Shown: positions 1-9,000 of the stretch, piece after piece
Layout of the letters: every line of letters starts with the position of its first letter
Numbering within the stretch: position 1 is the first letter of the stretch
Assembly (NCBI GenBank): GCA_036276235.1
Contig: DATBDZ010000009.1
Coordinates: 1 to 17,038, forward strand
Source of the DNA: JANWHF01 sp036276235
Lineage (GTDB): Bacteria > Planctomycetota > Phycisphaerae > Tepidisphaerales > Tepidisphaeraceae
Reading direction: 5' to 3'
Length of the DNA: 17,038 nt
The notes under the pieces: model-generated
The model's database searches: none
What the model was told of the DNA's origin: nothing
The model's input: the letters and a program-made list of their open reading frames with translations, nothing else
Program-made: the position numbers and the translations under genes

Positions 1-4
1 GCCA

Positions 5-32
5 GATGCTTCGGAGTACCTCAGCATGACAA
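5..32. repeat. dispersed-repeat-like palindrome
   Basis: A short imperfect palindrome, TGCTTCGGAGTACCTCAGCA, is followed by TGACA. The outer bases TGCT/AGCA pair around an interrupted stem. It looks like the small repeats of the type 'atgcttc...ctcagcatgaca' that litter intergenic DNA in many environmental genomes. That family resemblance is from memory. No gene can be assigned to positions 1-230. Confidence 0.4.
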
Positions 33-47
33 TTACTTGCGGAAGCA

Positions 48-114
48 AAATCGGCGGGCAGTGCCCGCCCTACGGGCCGCGGTTAGTCGTAGGGCGGGCA
101 CTGCCCGCCGATTT
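48..114. repeat. perfect 27-bp inverted repeat (hairpin 1)
   Basis: Positions 48-74 and 88-114 are perfect reverse complements around a 13-base spacer (75-87). Each arm also contains its own palindrome, GGCGGGCAGTGCCCGCC, so the arms could fold on themselves as well as with each other. The core GTAGGGCGGGCACTGCCCGCC is G/C-rich and has no flanking T run, so it is not a normal intrinsic terminator. It resembles a dispersed repetitive palindrome. Its function is unknown. Confidence 0.85.
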
Positions 115-160
115 CGTGCGTCACGCGGGCGTCAACTCTGAGGATTGAAAGTACTGCATT

Positions 161-223
161 TGTAGGGCGGGTGTACTCGCCCACCATCTTGCGGTCGTGG
201 TGGGTGAGTACACCCACCCTACA
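161..223. repeat. 26-bp inverted repeat (hairpin 2) behind ggt
   Basis: Positions 161-186 and 198-223 are inverted repeats with two mismatches and an 11-base spacer. Both mismatches would be G:U pairs in one RNA strand. It starts with TGTAGGGCGGGTG and is clearly related in style to the hairpin at 48-114. It lies 7 bp beyond the ggt stop codon, so it may end or stabilise the ggt transcript, although it has no T run. Confidence 0.8.
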
Positions 224-230
224 GGAGAAG

Positions 231-1841
231 TCAGAATCCAACCGCTTGCCCATCGCGTCTGAGATCGCTCGCGCCGCAATAAAGACCATTCGGCATGCGG
301 TAGATGATCTGCCCGCCGCCGAAGAGGACTGTTTGTTTTTCGGCGCGGGTGACGTCGTGGCCGCGGCGTTTGAGTTCGTCATAAATCGCGGGCGCGAAGC
401 CGGGCTCCAGCGCGAGTTTCTTTTCCCGCGTGACTTGCCAGCGCGGAGCATCGAGGGCCGCCTGGGGATTCTGGTGAAAGTCGATCAGGCGGCTGATCAC
501 CTGCAAGTGCCCTTGCGGCTGCATGTATCCGCCCATCACGCCGAACGCCATCAGCGGCTCCTGTGTTCCATCGGCACGAGGTCGCGTGAGAAATGCGGGG
601 AGTATCGTGTGATACGGGCGCTTCGCGCCGGCGATCTGATTCGGGTGCCCCGGCGCCAGATCGAAACAGGAGCCGCGATTTTGCAGATGGATTCCTGTGC
701 CGGGAATGACCACCCCAGAGCCAAACCCTTCATAGTTGGATTGGATGAACGAAACCATCATGCCCGCTGAATCGGCGGCGGTGAGCAGGATCGTGCCGCC
801 GGGCTTGGGCGTGCCCCAGTTGGGGTCCTGCGCCTTGGAAGGATCGAGCAGCTTGGCGCGATCCGTGAGATATTCGTTGTCAAGCAGATTTGCGACATCC
901 ACATCCATCCACTTCGCATCGGCGATGTAGCGATGGGCATCGGCGAAGGCGAGCTTCATTGCCTCGATCTGCAAGTGCAGCACATCCGGACAATCGACCT
1001 GCAATGAACCGATCTCGCGATTGCGCAGGATTCCCAGCGCCAGGAGAACGGCGAGGCCCTGGCCGTTGGGAGGAATCTCCCAGATGCGATGGCCGCGATA
1101 CTCGATCGAGATGGGTTCGACCCAATCGGCGGTATGAGACGCCAGATCTTCTTCGGTCATCAACCCGCCGGTTTCGCGGGCATGGGCGGCGATCTTGCGG
1201 GCGATTTCGCCGCGGTAGTAGGCTTCGCCGTTGGTTTGCGCGATGAGCCGAAGCGTCTTCGCGTGATCTGGGAAAATAATGCGATCGCCGGTGTCGGGGC
1301 CTTTTCCGTTCGGGAAAAACATCTGCGCGAACTCGGGCATGTTGAGATACACGCTCGGCGCGGCCCGCCACAGTTCCGCGGTCAGCGGCGCGACGGGAAA
1401 TCCGTTTTGGGCATATTCGATCGCCGGCTCAAGTAGTTTTGCAAAGGGGAGTTTTCCAAACCTTTTGGATACCGCCACCCATGCGGACACCGCGCCCGGA
1501 ACGGTCACCGTATCCCACCCAAAACGAGGCATGCTCGTCAACCCCTTCAACCGATCTGGCGTCATCGCTTTGGGAGTTCGTCCTGACGCGTTCAACCCAT
1601 GCAGCTTGCCCTCGTGCCAGATCAGTGAAAACGCGTCCGCGCCCAGCCCATTGCTCCCCGGCTCCAGCACTGCGATTGTCGCAGCAGTAGCAATCGCGGC
1701 ATCCGCGGCATTGCCCCCAAGAGCAAGCATCCGCAACCCCGCTTGCGCAGCAATGGGCTGCGAAGTAGCAACCATATTCGCAGCAAGCACGGGCATGCGC
1801 TGCGACGGATAAGGGAATTCCCAATCAAATGGAGCGGGCAT
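231..1841 (-). CDS. ggt: gamma-glutamyltransferase family protein
   Basis: The 536-residue protein matches the Ntn-hydrolase gamma-glutamyltransferase family, which hydrolyses or transfers gamma-glutamyl groups from glutathione and related compounds after autocleavage into two chains. Visible marks are GGNAADAAIA (42-51), the substrate-binding-type NASGRTP (84-90, Arg88), PGxGxx-like nucleotide-free loops, and the small-subunit start GGTILLTAADSAG, in which Thr350 is the expected nucleophile. These are followed by SFIQSNYEGFGSGVVIPGTG (364-383) and FGVMGGYMQPQGH (433-445). The length is normal for the family. No signal peptide is visible, so this copy is probably cytoplasmic, unlike the periplasmic E. 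coli enzyme. The ATG start has no Shine-Dalgarno sequence, but a TATACT box ends 7 nt upstream, suggesting a leaderless mRNA. The true substrate cannot be read from sequence. Confidence 0.93.
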   Translation of the reverse strand: MPAPFDWEFPYPSQRMPVLAANMVATSQPIAAQAGLRMLALGGNAADAAIATAATIAVLEPGSNGLGADAFSLIWHEGKLHGLNASGRTPKAMTPDRLKGLTSMPRFGWDTVTVPGAVSAWVAVSKRFGKLPFAKLLEPAIEYAQNGFPVAPLTAELWRAAPSVYLNMPEFAQMFFPNGKGPDTGDRIIFPDHAKTLRLIAQTNGEAYYRGEIARKIAAHARETGGLMTEEDLASHTADWVEPISIEYRGHRIWEIPPNGQGLAVLLALGILRNREIGSLQVDCPDVLHLQIEAMKLAFADAHRYIADAKWMDVDVANLLDNEYLTDRAKLLDPSKAQDPNWGTPKPGGTILLTAADSAGMMVSFIQSNYEGFGSGVVIPGTGIHLQNRGSCFDLAPGHPNQIAGAKRPYHTILPAFLTRPRADGTQEPLMAFGVMGGYMQPQGHLQVISRLIDFHQNPQAALDAPRWQVTREKKLALEPGFAPAIYDELKRRGHDVTRAEKQTVLFGGGQIIYRMPNGLYCGASDLRRDGQAVGF

Positions 1842-1848
1842 TTGAGTC

Positions 1849-1876
1849 AGTATACTCGTCCCGCGTCATTGGGAAA
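1849..1876 (-). promoter_or_regulatory. candidate leaderless promoter of ggt
   Basis: On the minus strand TATACT (1849-1854) lies 7 nt before the ggt ATG, which places the likely transcription start at or next to the start codon. The only -35 candidate is a weak TTTCCC (1871-1876) at 16 bp. No ribosome-binding sequence lies between the box and the ATG. Confidence 0.45.
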
Positions 1877-1889
1877 TCCGGGATAGGAC

Positions 1890-2090
1890 GGAAGAAGATT
1901 CACCACGGAGGCACGGAGTCACGGAGGCGCGCTCGAAGTTCGAGCGCCGCATTGCAGAACAAGCAGTGAGGGAAAGAGGACAAAGAACAAATTCGAAAAA
2001 GAGTCAGTTCTTTAAGGGTCGGTTCGTGTGCGGTCTTCGAACTTCGAGCGCGCCTCCGTGACTCCGTGTCTCCGTGGTGAATCTTCTTCC
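1890..2090. repeat. 54-bp inverted-repeat element between ggt and rpoD
   Basis: Positions 1890-1943 and 2037-2090 are inverted copies of 54 bp with a single mismatch. Each arm starts with GGAAGAAGATTCACC and continues as three 8-bp units of the form NCACGGAG, then ends in CGCTCGAAGTTCGA. The left arm's CGCTCGAAGTTCGAGCG is itself a palindrome. The 93-bp interior (1944-2036) has no credible reading frame. No target-site duplication is obvious in the flanks. The arrangement is MITE-like or of a dispersed palindromic repeat. No transposase is present. Confidence 0.8.
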
Positions 2091-2098
2091 ATCAGAGC

Positions 2099-2132
2099 AA
2101 AAAAAAGCGTGGTCACCGAAATGACCACGCTT
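2099..2132 (-). terminator. intrinsic terminator of rpoD
   Basis: On the minus strand an 11-bp perfect stem (AAGCGTGGTCA / TGACCACGCTT) closes a 6-base loop (TTTCGG) and runs into an uninterrupted T tract (eight A on the plus strand, 2099-2106). It sits 25 bp beyond the rpoD stop codon. This is a textbook Rho-independent terminator and marks the end of the dnaG-rpoD transcript. Confidence 0.93.
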
Positions 2133-2157
2133 CGTAGATTCTAGATGTCTTGCGATT

Positions 2158-3966
<1,809 letters not shown>

Positions 3967-4227
3967 ACAATGATCCGAACCTTTTCCCGCGAAGACGCAT
4001 CGCGGTCACCGCGGCAACGCGCGGTTTTCGACGGCCACGCGACGCCGGGCCAAGGAACTCGGGGCCATTCCCGAACCCTGCAACGAGGCGTAGTGCGTTC
4101 CGTGATCTTTCTGGCCCTTCGACTTTCGCTCAGGGCGGGCCTGTGCGATTCGATAAGGGCTTGCCCTTCGACTGGTCGGGGCGCCCGTTACATCGGGGCT
4201 GCCTACTCGACGTCGCTCAGGGCTGGC
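3967..4227. other. dnaG-rpoD spacer with CCCTTCGAC/GCTCAGGG repeats
   Basis: This 261-bp gap between dnaG and rpoD has no credible gene. It holds two related 23-bp repeats, at 4114-4136 (GCCCTTCGACTTTCGCTCAG, then GGC) and 4201-4223 (GCCTACTCGACGTCGCTCAG, then GGC), plus a partial copy starting GCCCTTCGAC at 4163. A small perfect hairpin (AAGGGC/GCCCTT around two bases) lies just before that partial copy. I see no convincing rpoD promoter here, so read-through from dnaG is the simplest model. Confidence 0.5.
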
Positions 4228-6066
4228 TTATCCACTCAGGCCGCGCCGCAAGTTGGGCTGCCGGGCCTGCTCCTGGAGCTTCTTCAATAATGATAGGGCG
4301 TCAACCTGCTCTGGGTCTGTACGCCGCATCTGTGCCTCAAGTTTTTGACTTTCTCGAAAGCGACGGGCCTCGCGGAAATATTTTAGGGCTTCATCCACGA
4401 GCGAGGAGGGGTCCGCGAGTGTTTCGGCTTCCCCAGCCGCATCGTGCGCCAATTCAACCAGAGCGGGGTCATCCAGCAGCCCCATGAACTGGTTAAATAC
4501 AGGCATCCCTTCATCACGTTGATAATTCCAATAGATTTCCGCCAGTCGTCGATGCATCGGATCGGCAAAATCGTCCAGGGTCACTTGCTGCTGGACCATC
4601 ACCCATCGGGCCGGTTCCAAAAGCAAGACACCCAGCACGCTCCGCTCGGCCCGGTCCTGTGCGGTCAAAGAGCGACGAACCACGGGCTTTTCCACGGGCG
4701 GCGTTTCATTTGTCTGCGCCGGAGCCTTAGGCGTCGCTTTGCTCGTCTTGAACCGCCGATTGAGCTGCTCAACCGGAATATCCGTCAGGCGGCTCACCCG
4801 CGCCAGGGCCGATCCCCAGCGAAGCGAATCGACCGGTCCGCTTCCACGGGCTGCCGCCAATACCTCAAGATAATCCGAAACCGCCTTCTGCTGGGCGGTC
4901 AGGCTCTCGTCATCGGCGAAGCGCTGCTGCAACTGCTTCCACTTATATGCCAGCGCATCGATCGCCGTGCCAATAATATTGTCAAAACCCGCAGCTCCAT
5001 GCTGGAGCAGATACTCATCCGGATCCACATCCGCCGGCATCGTCGCGATGGCGATCTCAACCGGCTGGGTCAGAAATAGCCCAACCGCGCGGTCAACGGC
5101 TGCATCTCCGGCCGTGTCCGGATCAAACATCAGCACGATTCGATCGGCAAATCGCCGGATCACGCCGACATGCTGCTCGGTCATCGCCGTCCCCAGGATG
5201 GAGACGACATTGGAAACGCCAAACTGATGGGCCATCACCACGTCGGTGTAACCCTCGACGACGACCGCCGTCCGCGTCTCGACGATCCTTTGGCGCGCCA
5301 AATCCAGCCCGAAGATACAGCGGCTTTTGGAGAAGAGCGGCGTCTCGGGGCTGTTGAGATATTTGGCCGGGTCTTGCGATCCGGGCATGACCCTTCCGCC
5401 GAACGCGATCACCCGCGCGTTTTCGTCGCGGATGGGAAACATCAGGCGATTGCGGAAGGTGTCGTAGTAGCCGTCACCTTTTTCGCGCTTCTTGACTAAA
5501 CCGCCCGTGAGCATCTGCTCGGGCGGAAACTTTCTGCCGACCGGTCCGCGCAGCAGACCATCCCAGGCATCCAGCGCGAATCCGATTTGAAAACGCTGGA
5601 TGCTTTGGGCATCGATGCCGCGCGACTGAAGGTAATCCCGCGCTGCCTGGCCATGCTGCGGATCGGCCGCCAGTCGCTCGAAATACGAGCAGGCGGCCGA
5701 TTGCAGCTCAAAAAGTCCTTGTCGCTCGCCCGGCTTCTGCTGGGCCGACCCGCGAAAGCGCGGCAGCGGCATGCCGATCGACTCTGCCAGAATCCGCCGC
5801 GCGTCCGAAAACTCGACCCGATCGCGCCGCTTGACGAACTCAAAAATATCGCCCGCCGCCTTGCATCCGAAGCAATAGAAAAACTGCTTACCGGGATCGA
5901 CCTTAAATGACGGCGATTTCTCCTGATGAAACGGGCAAAGCCCGACGTAATCCTTCCCACGCTTTTTAAGCGAGACGGTGCGGCCAATCAGCTCGACAAT
6001 GTTGATCGATTCGCGCAGCTTCGCATTGAAGGTGCCGAAATCTTCATCGGGGCTGGTTGAACTCAC
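4228..6066 (-). CDS. dnaG: DNA primase
   Basis: This 612-residue DnaG primase makes RNA primers for Okazaki fragments and works with the replicative helicase DnaB. The N-terminal CHC2 zinc finger has Cys44, His47, Cys65 and Cys68 (LCPFHQEKSPSFKVDPGKQF is 43-62). The RNA polymerase domain includes NRLMFPIRDENARVIAFGGR (206-225). The TOPRIM core shows VVEGYTDVVMAHQ with Glu271 and FDPDTAGDAA with Asp315/Asp317. The C-terminal part (about 475-612) is the more variable helicase-interaction region. The start is GTG, giving MSSTSPDEDF; the upstream GGGACGG is only a weak Shine-Dalgarno. A good promoter lies about 105 nt upstream. Its order ahead of rpoD matches the macromolecular synthesis operon, but rpsU is missing. 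Confidence 0.98.
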   Translation of the reverse strand: MSSTSPDEDFGTFNAKLRESINIVELIGRTVSLKKRGKDYVGLCPFHQEKSPSFKVDPGKQFFYCFGCKAAGDIFEFVKRRDRVEFSDARRILAESIGMPLPRFRGSAQQKPGERQGLFELQSAACSYFERLAADPQHGQAARDYLQSRGIDAQSIQRFQIGFALDAWDGLLRGPVGRKFPPEQMLTGGLVKKREKGDGYYDTFRNRLMFPIRDENARVIAFGGRVMPGSQDPAKYLNSPETPLFSKSRCIFGLDLARQRIVETRTAVVVEGYTDVVMAHQFGVSNVVSILGTAMTEQHVGVIRRFADRIVLMFDPDTAGDAAVDRAVGLFLTQPVEIAIATMPADVDPDEYLLQHGAAGFDNIIGTAIDALAYKWKQLQQRFADDESLTAQQKAVSDYLEVLAAARGSGPVDSLRWGSALARVSRLTDIPVEQLNRRFKTSKATPKAPAQTNETPPVEKPVVRRSLTAQDRAERSVLGVLLLEPARWVMVQQQVTLDDFADPMHRRLAEIYWNYQRDEGMPVFNQFMGLLDDPALVELAHDAAGEAETLADPSSLVDEALKYFREARRFRESQKLEAQMRRTDPEQVDALSLLKKLQEQARQPNLRRGLSG

Positions 6067-6178
6067 GACCGTCCCAACTTATCAAAATTCCCCAGGGCCG
6101 GTATTCGGAAGACTCGGATTAAATCGAGGTGCCTTGCCGTCCAGCGTTGGCGCGCCGTTCGGCGAACGGAACCGTCAA

Positions 6179-6207
6179 AATATAGCACCGGTTCAACAGG
6201 GGGTCAA
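6179..6207 (-). promoter_or_regulatory. sigma-70-type promoter of dnaG(-rpoD)
   Basis: On the minus strand TTGACC (6202-6207) and TATATT (6179-6184) are separated by exactly 17 bp. Predicted transcription starts near 6172 and leaves a leader of about 105 nt to the dnaG GTG. The match to the housekeeping consensus is good, and no other strong candidate is seen upstream of dnaG or rpoD. Confidence 0.65.
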
Positions 6208-6230
6208 ACCGCATCCAAACTCCGGCCCAC

Positions 6231-6259
6231 TTGTTCCCAAACAGTTCAATGTCAAAATA
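6231..6259 (+). promoter_or_regulatory. candidate promoter of the yjbQ-like gene
   Basis: TTGTTC (6231-6236) and AAAATA (6254-6259) are 17 bp apart, upstream of the Shine-Dalgarno GGAGA (6275-6279) and the ATG at 6283. It lies back to back with the dnaG promoter in the same 216-bp divergent spacer. The -10 match is modest. Confidence 0.4.
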
Positions 6260-6274
6260 CCTCTGGCCGCTTTT

Positions 6275-6279
6275 GGAGA
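6275..6279 (+). promoter_or_regulatory. ribosome binding site of the yjbQ-like gene
   Basis: GGAGA lies 3 nt before ATG 6283 and fixes that start. Confidence 0.6.
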
Positions 6280-6282
6280 ACC

Positions 6283-6693
6283 ATGCAGCGATTTACGATC
6301 ACAGTCGATACGGACGGCAACAGCGACATCATCAACCTTCACCCCGAGCTCTCCCAGAAGATTCGCTCGATTACCGGTGATGGCGTCCTGTCACTCTTCG
6401 TAGTCGGAAGCACCGCCGCTCTGACGACGCTTGAGTTTGAAAACGGCCTTGTGAAGCACGACCTGCCGCGCGTTTTGCAGGAGCTGGTTCCCGACGATGC
6501 GACGTATCAACACGAAGCCACCTGGCACGACGACAACGGCCACAGTCACATCCGCGCCGCGCTCATTGGCCCAAGCCTCACCATTCCCTTCTCCAACGGC
6601 CGCCTGCTGAGCGGCGAATATCAGCAGGTTGTACTGATCGATCTGGATACGAGGCCGAGGAGGAGGAGCATCATTGTGAGTGTCCTCCAGTAG
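6283..6693 (+). CDS. yjbQ: YjbQ/UPF0047 family protein
   Basis: The 136-residue protein has the normal length and the diagnostic blocks of the YjbQ (UPF0047) family: GVLSLFVVGSTAALTTLEFE (34-53), HEATWHDDNGHSHIRAALIG (77-96) with its His/Asp cluster, then PSLTIPFSNGRLLSGEYQQV (97-116) and LIDLDTRPRRRSIIVSVLQ at the C-terminus. Members are small trimeric beta proteins. E. coli YjbQ has weak thiamine-phosphate synthase activity, but the true role is unsettled. It is transcribed divergently from dnaG and converges on dnaA, and nothing in the context points to a thiamine operon. The start at ATG 6283 is supported by GGAGA just upstream. Family assignment is firm and function uncertain. Confidence 0.88.
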   Translation: MQRFTITVDTDGNSDIINLHPELSQKIRSITGDGVLSLFVVGSTAALTTLEFENGLVKHDLPRVLQELVPDDATYQHEATWHDDNGHSHIRAALIGPSLTIPFSNGRLLSGEYQQVVLIDLDTRPRRRSIIVSVLQ

Positions 6694-6706
6694 TTGCTGG
6701 TGCGGC

Positions 6707-6906
6707 GCGAAATCCGAAATCCGAATCCCCGAATTCCGAATCAAATCCGAATGACCAAAAACCTGAATTCCGAAAATGATGTCACGCGAAGTGACGAAGA
6801 TGCGAAGTAATAAGGATGACTTCTTCGCATCTTCGTCACTTCGCGTGACATTCTCTTCGTCATTCGGACTTCGGATTTCATTCGGATTTCGGGATTCGGA
6901 TTTCGC
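6707..6906. repeat. nested palindromic element between yjbQ and dnaA
   Basis: Outer arms 6707-6755 and 6859-6906 are imperfect inverted copies built mainly of 7-bp-like units (GAAATCC, GAATCCC, GAATTCC). Both begin GCGAAATCCGA and end CCGAATGAC when read inward. Inside them sits a perfect 29-bp inverted repeat, 6779-6807 and 6823-6851 (it starts ATGTCACGCGAAGTGACGAA), around a 15-base loop. The element fills almost the whole 232-bp gap between the two convergent stop codons. It could act as a bidirectional transcription block, but it has no T run. No coding potential is seen. Confidence 0.85.
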
Positions 6907-6925
6907 AATTCCGGGCGCAGCCCGT

Positions 6926-8449
6926 CTAGTTCATCGCCCGGCTATGCTCTTCCAGCCTTTGAATCAGCTCTGATGCTTCCTCTTCTCGCTCGCCGACTGA
7001 GCTTGTCCAGGCCAGGCTTTCATTTCGCGTAACCGCCCGCTCGATTCGGCGGCAGGCGCTGATGACCGTGCTGTGATTGCGCTTGCCCATGCGGGTGCCG
7101 ATTTCCGGGAAACTCAGCTTCGCCGTTTTGCGGACCAGGAACATCGCCACGCTGCGCGCCAGGCTGATTGTTCGCTGGCGCCGGCCCGACATCAGGTCTT
7201 TGTGTTCCAGGCCAAAGTAGGTGCAGACGGCTTGGAGAATATTCTCTGGCCGCACTGGCGCGACGAGCTGCCGATCCAGATCTCCCAGCGATTCCTGAAC
7301 GGTCGTAATATCTCCCGCACGACCGGTGAGCTTCGTAAAGGCGGCGATGCGCGTCACAGCCCCTTCGAGTTCGCGGACGTTTTGCGTCACTCGCCGCGCG
7401 ATCCAGGCGATCACTTCCTCGTCGATCCCCAGCTTGCTGCGATCGGAAAGCGATCGCAAAATCTGACAGCGCGTCGCATAGTTGGGCGGATCGATCCGCA
7501 CCACCATGCCGCTGACAAATCGGTTGACAAGTGATTCGCCAAATTCCTCGATGAGCTTGGGATGATTATCGCTGGCCATCACAACCTGGCGGCCCATCGC
7601 CTCGATGGCGTTGAAGGTGTGCAGGAATTCTTCCTGCGTCGCCTTTTTGCCGCCGAGGAAATGCACATCGTCGATCACCAGCAGATCCAGATCGCGCATC
7701 TTGCGGCGGAAGGCGTCGAGCTTGCTCGTCCGCAGCGCTGTCAGAAACTCGTTGGTGAATTCTTCACCCGTCAGATACATCCAGCGCTTGGTCGGATGAT
7801 ATTCAATGAACTTGCGGCAAAGGCCTTGGAGCAAGTGCGTTTTTCCCAGGCCGCAAGCGCCGTGAATGAACAGCGGGTTGTATTGCGAGCCGGGGAATTC
7901 GGAGACATAGCAGGCGGTGTTAAACGCCAGTTGATTCGTCGGCCCGACGACGAAGTTCTCCATGTCGTGCCGGAGACGCGGGAGCGATGCCGTCGAAACC
8001 GCGGGGATTTCCATCCGCAGCGTCGAAGGAATCTGCGGCCGCGGGGGGACAATCGCCACCGAGCGGCTGATCGGTTCTCCCGCCACGACGGATGAACCGT
8101 TTACCGGTCCATCTGCCTTGCGCGCCGACCCTTCCGATTTTTCGCTGCTCGTCGCGCCGTTTATTCCATCGCGCGAGCCGGTCTCGAATAATTCCGGCAC
8201 GACGCTGAATCGAACAGTCAGCGGACAGCCCAGCACTTCGTGGGCCGCCTCCTGGATCGGGCGTGTAAAATTCTTGCCGATCCATTCGCTGATGAAGTCA
8301 TTGGGGACGGCAATCTCGAGGCCGTCCTGCCTTAAATCGAGTTTGGTTGAGTTGTTGAACCAGACATGAAACCGTTGTTGTCCTACCCGTTGCGCGATGG
8401 CATTCGCCAGGCGCGCAAGCTGCACATCGTTAGCGCTGACGCAGCTCAC
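6926..8449 (-). CDS. dnaA: chromosomal replication initiator protein DnaA
   Basis: The 507-residue DnaA is the AAA+ ATPase that binds DnaA boxes and melts the replication origin. Domain I is at about 5-85 (FHVWFNNSTKLDL...FISEWI) and a variable Ser/Gly/Pro-rich linker at 86-150. The AAA+ core has Walker A GACGLGKTH (197-205), Walker B DLLVIDDVHFLGGKK (255-269), box VII VNRFVSG (308-314) and sensor-2 VRELEGA (358-364). C-terminal domain IV carries the DnaA-box-binding signature MGKRNHSTVISACRRIE (454-470). The start is GTG 8449, supported by GGAAGGAG six bases upstream (8457-8464 on the plus strand). dnaN does not lie beside it, unlike the common dnaA-dnaN arrangement. The next genes downstream on this strand are dnaG and rpoD, beyond the intervening yjbQ-like gene. 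Confidence 0.98.
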   Translation of the reverse strand: MSCVSANDVQLARLANAIAQRVGQQRFHVWFNNSTKLDLRQDGLEIAVPNDFISEWIGKNFTRPIQEAAHEVLGCPLTVRFSVVPELFETGSRDGINGATSSEKSEGSARKADGPVNGSSVVAGEPISRSVAIVPPRPQIPSTLRMEIPAVSTASLPRLRHDMENFVVGPTNQLAFNTACYVSEFPGSQYNPLFIHGACGLGKTHLLQGLCRKFIEYHPTKRWMYLTGEEFTNEFLTALRTSKLDAFRRKMRDLDLLVIDDVHFLGGKKATQEEFLHTFNAIEAMGRQVVMASDNHPKLIEEFGESLVNRFVSGMVVRIDPPNYATRCQILRSLSDRSKLGIDEEVIAWIARRVTQNVRELEGAVTRIAAFTKLTGRAGDITTVQESLGDLDRQLVAPVRPENILQAVCTYFGLEHKDLMSGRRQRTISLARSVAMFLVRKTAKLSFPEIGTRMGKRNHSTVISACRRIERAVTRNESLAWTSSVGEREEEASELIQRLEEHSRAMN

Positions 8450-8456
8450 GTCGTAC

Positions 8457-8464
8457 TCCTTCCA
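8457..8464 (-). promoter_or_regulatory. Shine-Dalgarno of dnaA
   Basis: On the minus strand GGAAGGAG is followed by 7 nt and then GTG at 8449. It is the strongest ribosome-binding site in the window and decides the dnaA start. Confidence 0.75.
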
Positions 8465-8765
8465 AGCGATGCGATGCTTCCCTGCCAGAGGCGTCTTTTC
8501 CTCTTGCCCTTTGGGAGATCGCCGTCAGTCGATCCGCGCATTGCCGGAAAGTTCCCGTCGATGCGCGGCCCATCCCCTTTCGGCTCGCACAAAAGCGACC
8601 GAGGTGAAACCAAAAGGGGCCCGCGTCCGCCGCGCGCCGGAGCTGTTACTTCCCGGCCTCAACGCAAAGCGGTCTGGCATCCTGCCTGAAATGTCCGTCC
8701 GTGATCGACTCCGTCCGATATGTTTGCCGAGGATCGCGTCGTTGAGCGTCCTGCCCGTTGACGCC

Positions 8766-8789
8766 GAGGTGGCAATGGTTAGCCACCTC
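8766..8789. promoter_or_regulatory. 8-bp hairpin in the dnaA leader
   Basis: GAGGTGGC (8766-8773) and GCCACCTC (8782-8789) form a perfect stem with an 8-base loop. No T run follows on either strand. If the candidate promoter at 8831-8859 is used, this hairpin would form near the 5' end of the dnaA mRNA. An operator palindrome is equally possible. Confidence 0.4.
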
Positions 8790-8830
8790 CTTCACGCGGC
8801 CCTCATCATCCCTGAACCATTCGAGCGGGC

Positions 8831-8859
8831 AATCTAATGTTGGCAGCCTACGCTGACAA
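8831..8859 (-). promoter_or_regulatory. candidate dnaA promoter
   Basis: On the minus strand TTGTCA (8854-8859) and TAGATT (8831-8836) are 17 bp apart. A start near 8824 would give a long leader of about 375 nt before the GTG. A promoter closer to the gene cannot be excluded. Confidence 0.4.
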
Positions 8860-9000
8860 GAACGTTTTTTCCGGATTTGCATGCACAACGTCACAACCAT
8901 CGGTCATTGCAGGGGTGGGAGAAGAAAAAAAAGTTTAACACACCAGATACTCACATGATTATCGGACTGGTGGATGAATTGTGGAGGAGATGATGAAGGA

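Larger units (their letters stand above)
8450..9000. other. dnaA upstream region, no credible gene
   Basis: About 550 bp upstream of dnaA. Open frames here on both strands are short, overlap dnaA or lack recognisable domains, and I do not call them. It contains a candidate minus-strand promoter, a perfect 8-bp hairpin and an A-rich stretch (8925-8932). TTTAACACA at 8934-8942 matches the DnaA-box consensus TTWTNCACA at all but one position. One imperfect box is not enough to call an origin. Confidence 0.5.

Noticed and set aside
171..770. 199-codon plus-strand open frame over the ggt 3' end
   Set aside because: It is antisense to the conserved ggt coding region and begins inside hairpin 2.
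4228..4237. TTATCCACT as a DnaA box
   Set aside because: It is a single site with one mismatch covering the dnaG stop codon, and is most likely chance.
8397..8837. 146-codon plus-strand open frame overlapping the dnaA start
   Set aside because: It overlaps the well-supported dnaA 5' end, has no family match and no ribosome binding site.
8646..8900. 84-codon minus-strand open frame upstream of dnaA
   Set aside because: It covers the candidate dnaA promoter and hairpin, has no recognisable domain and no good start context.
8450..9000. Replication origin beside dnaA
   Set aside because: Only one imperfect DnaA-box-like 9-mer was found, with no cluster and no clear unwinding element, so this is kept only as a possibility.
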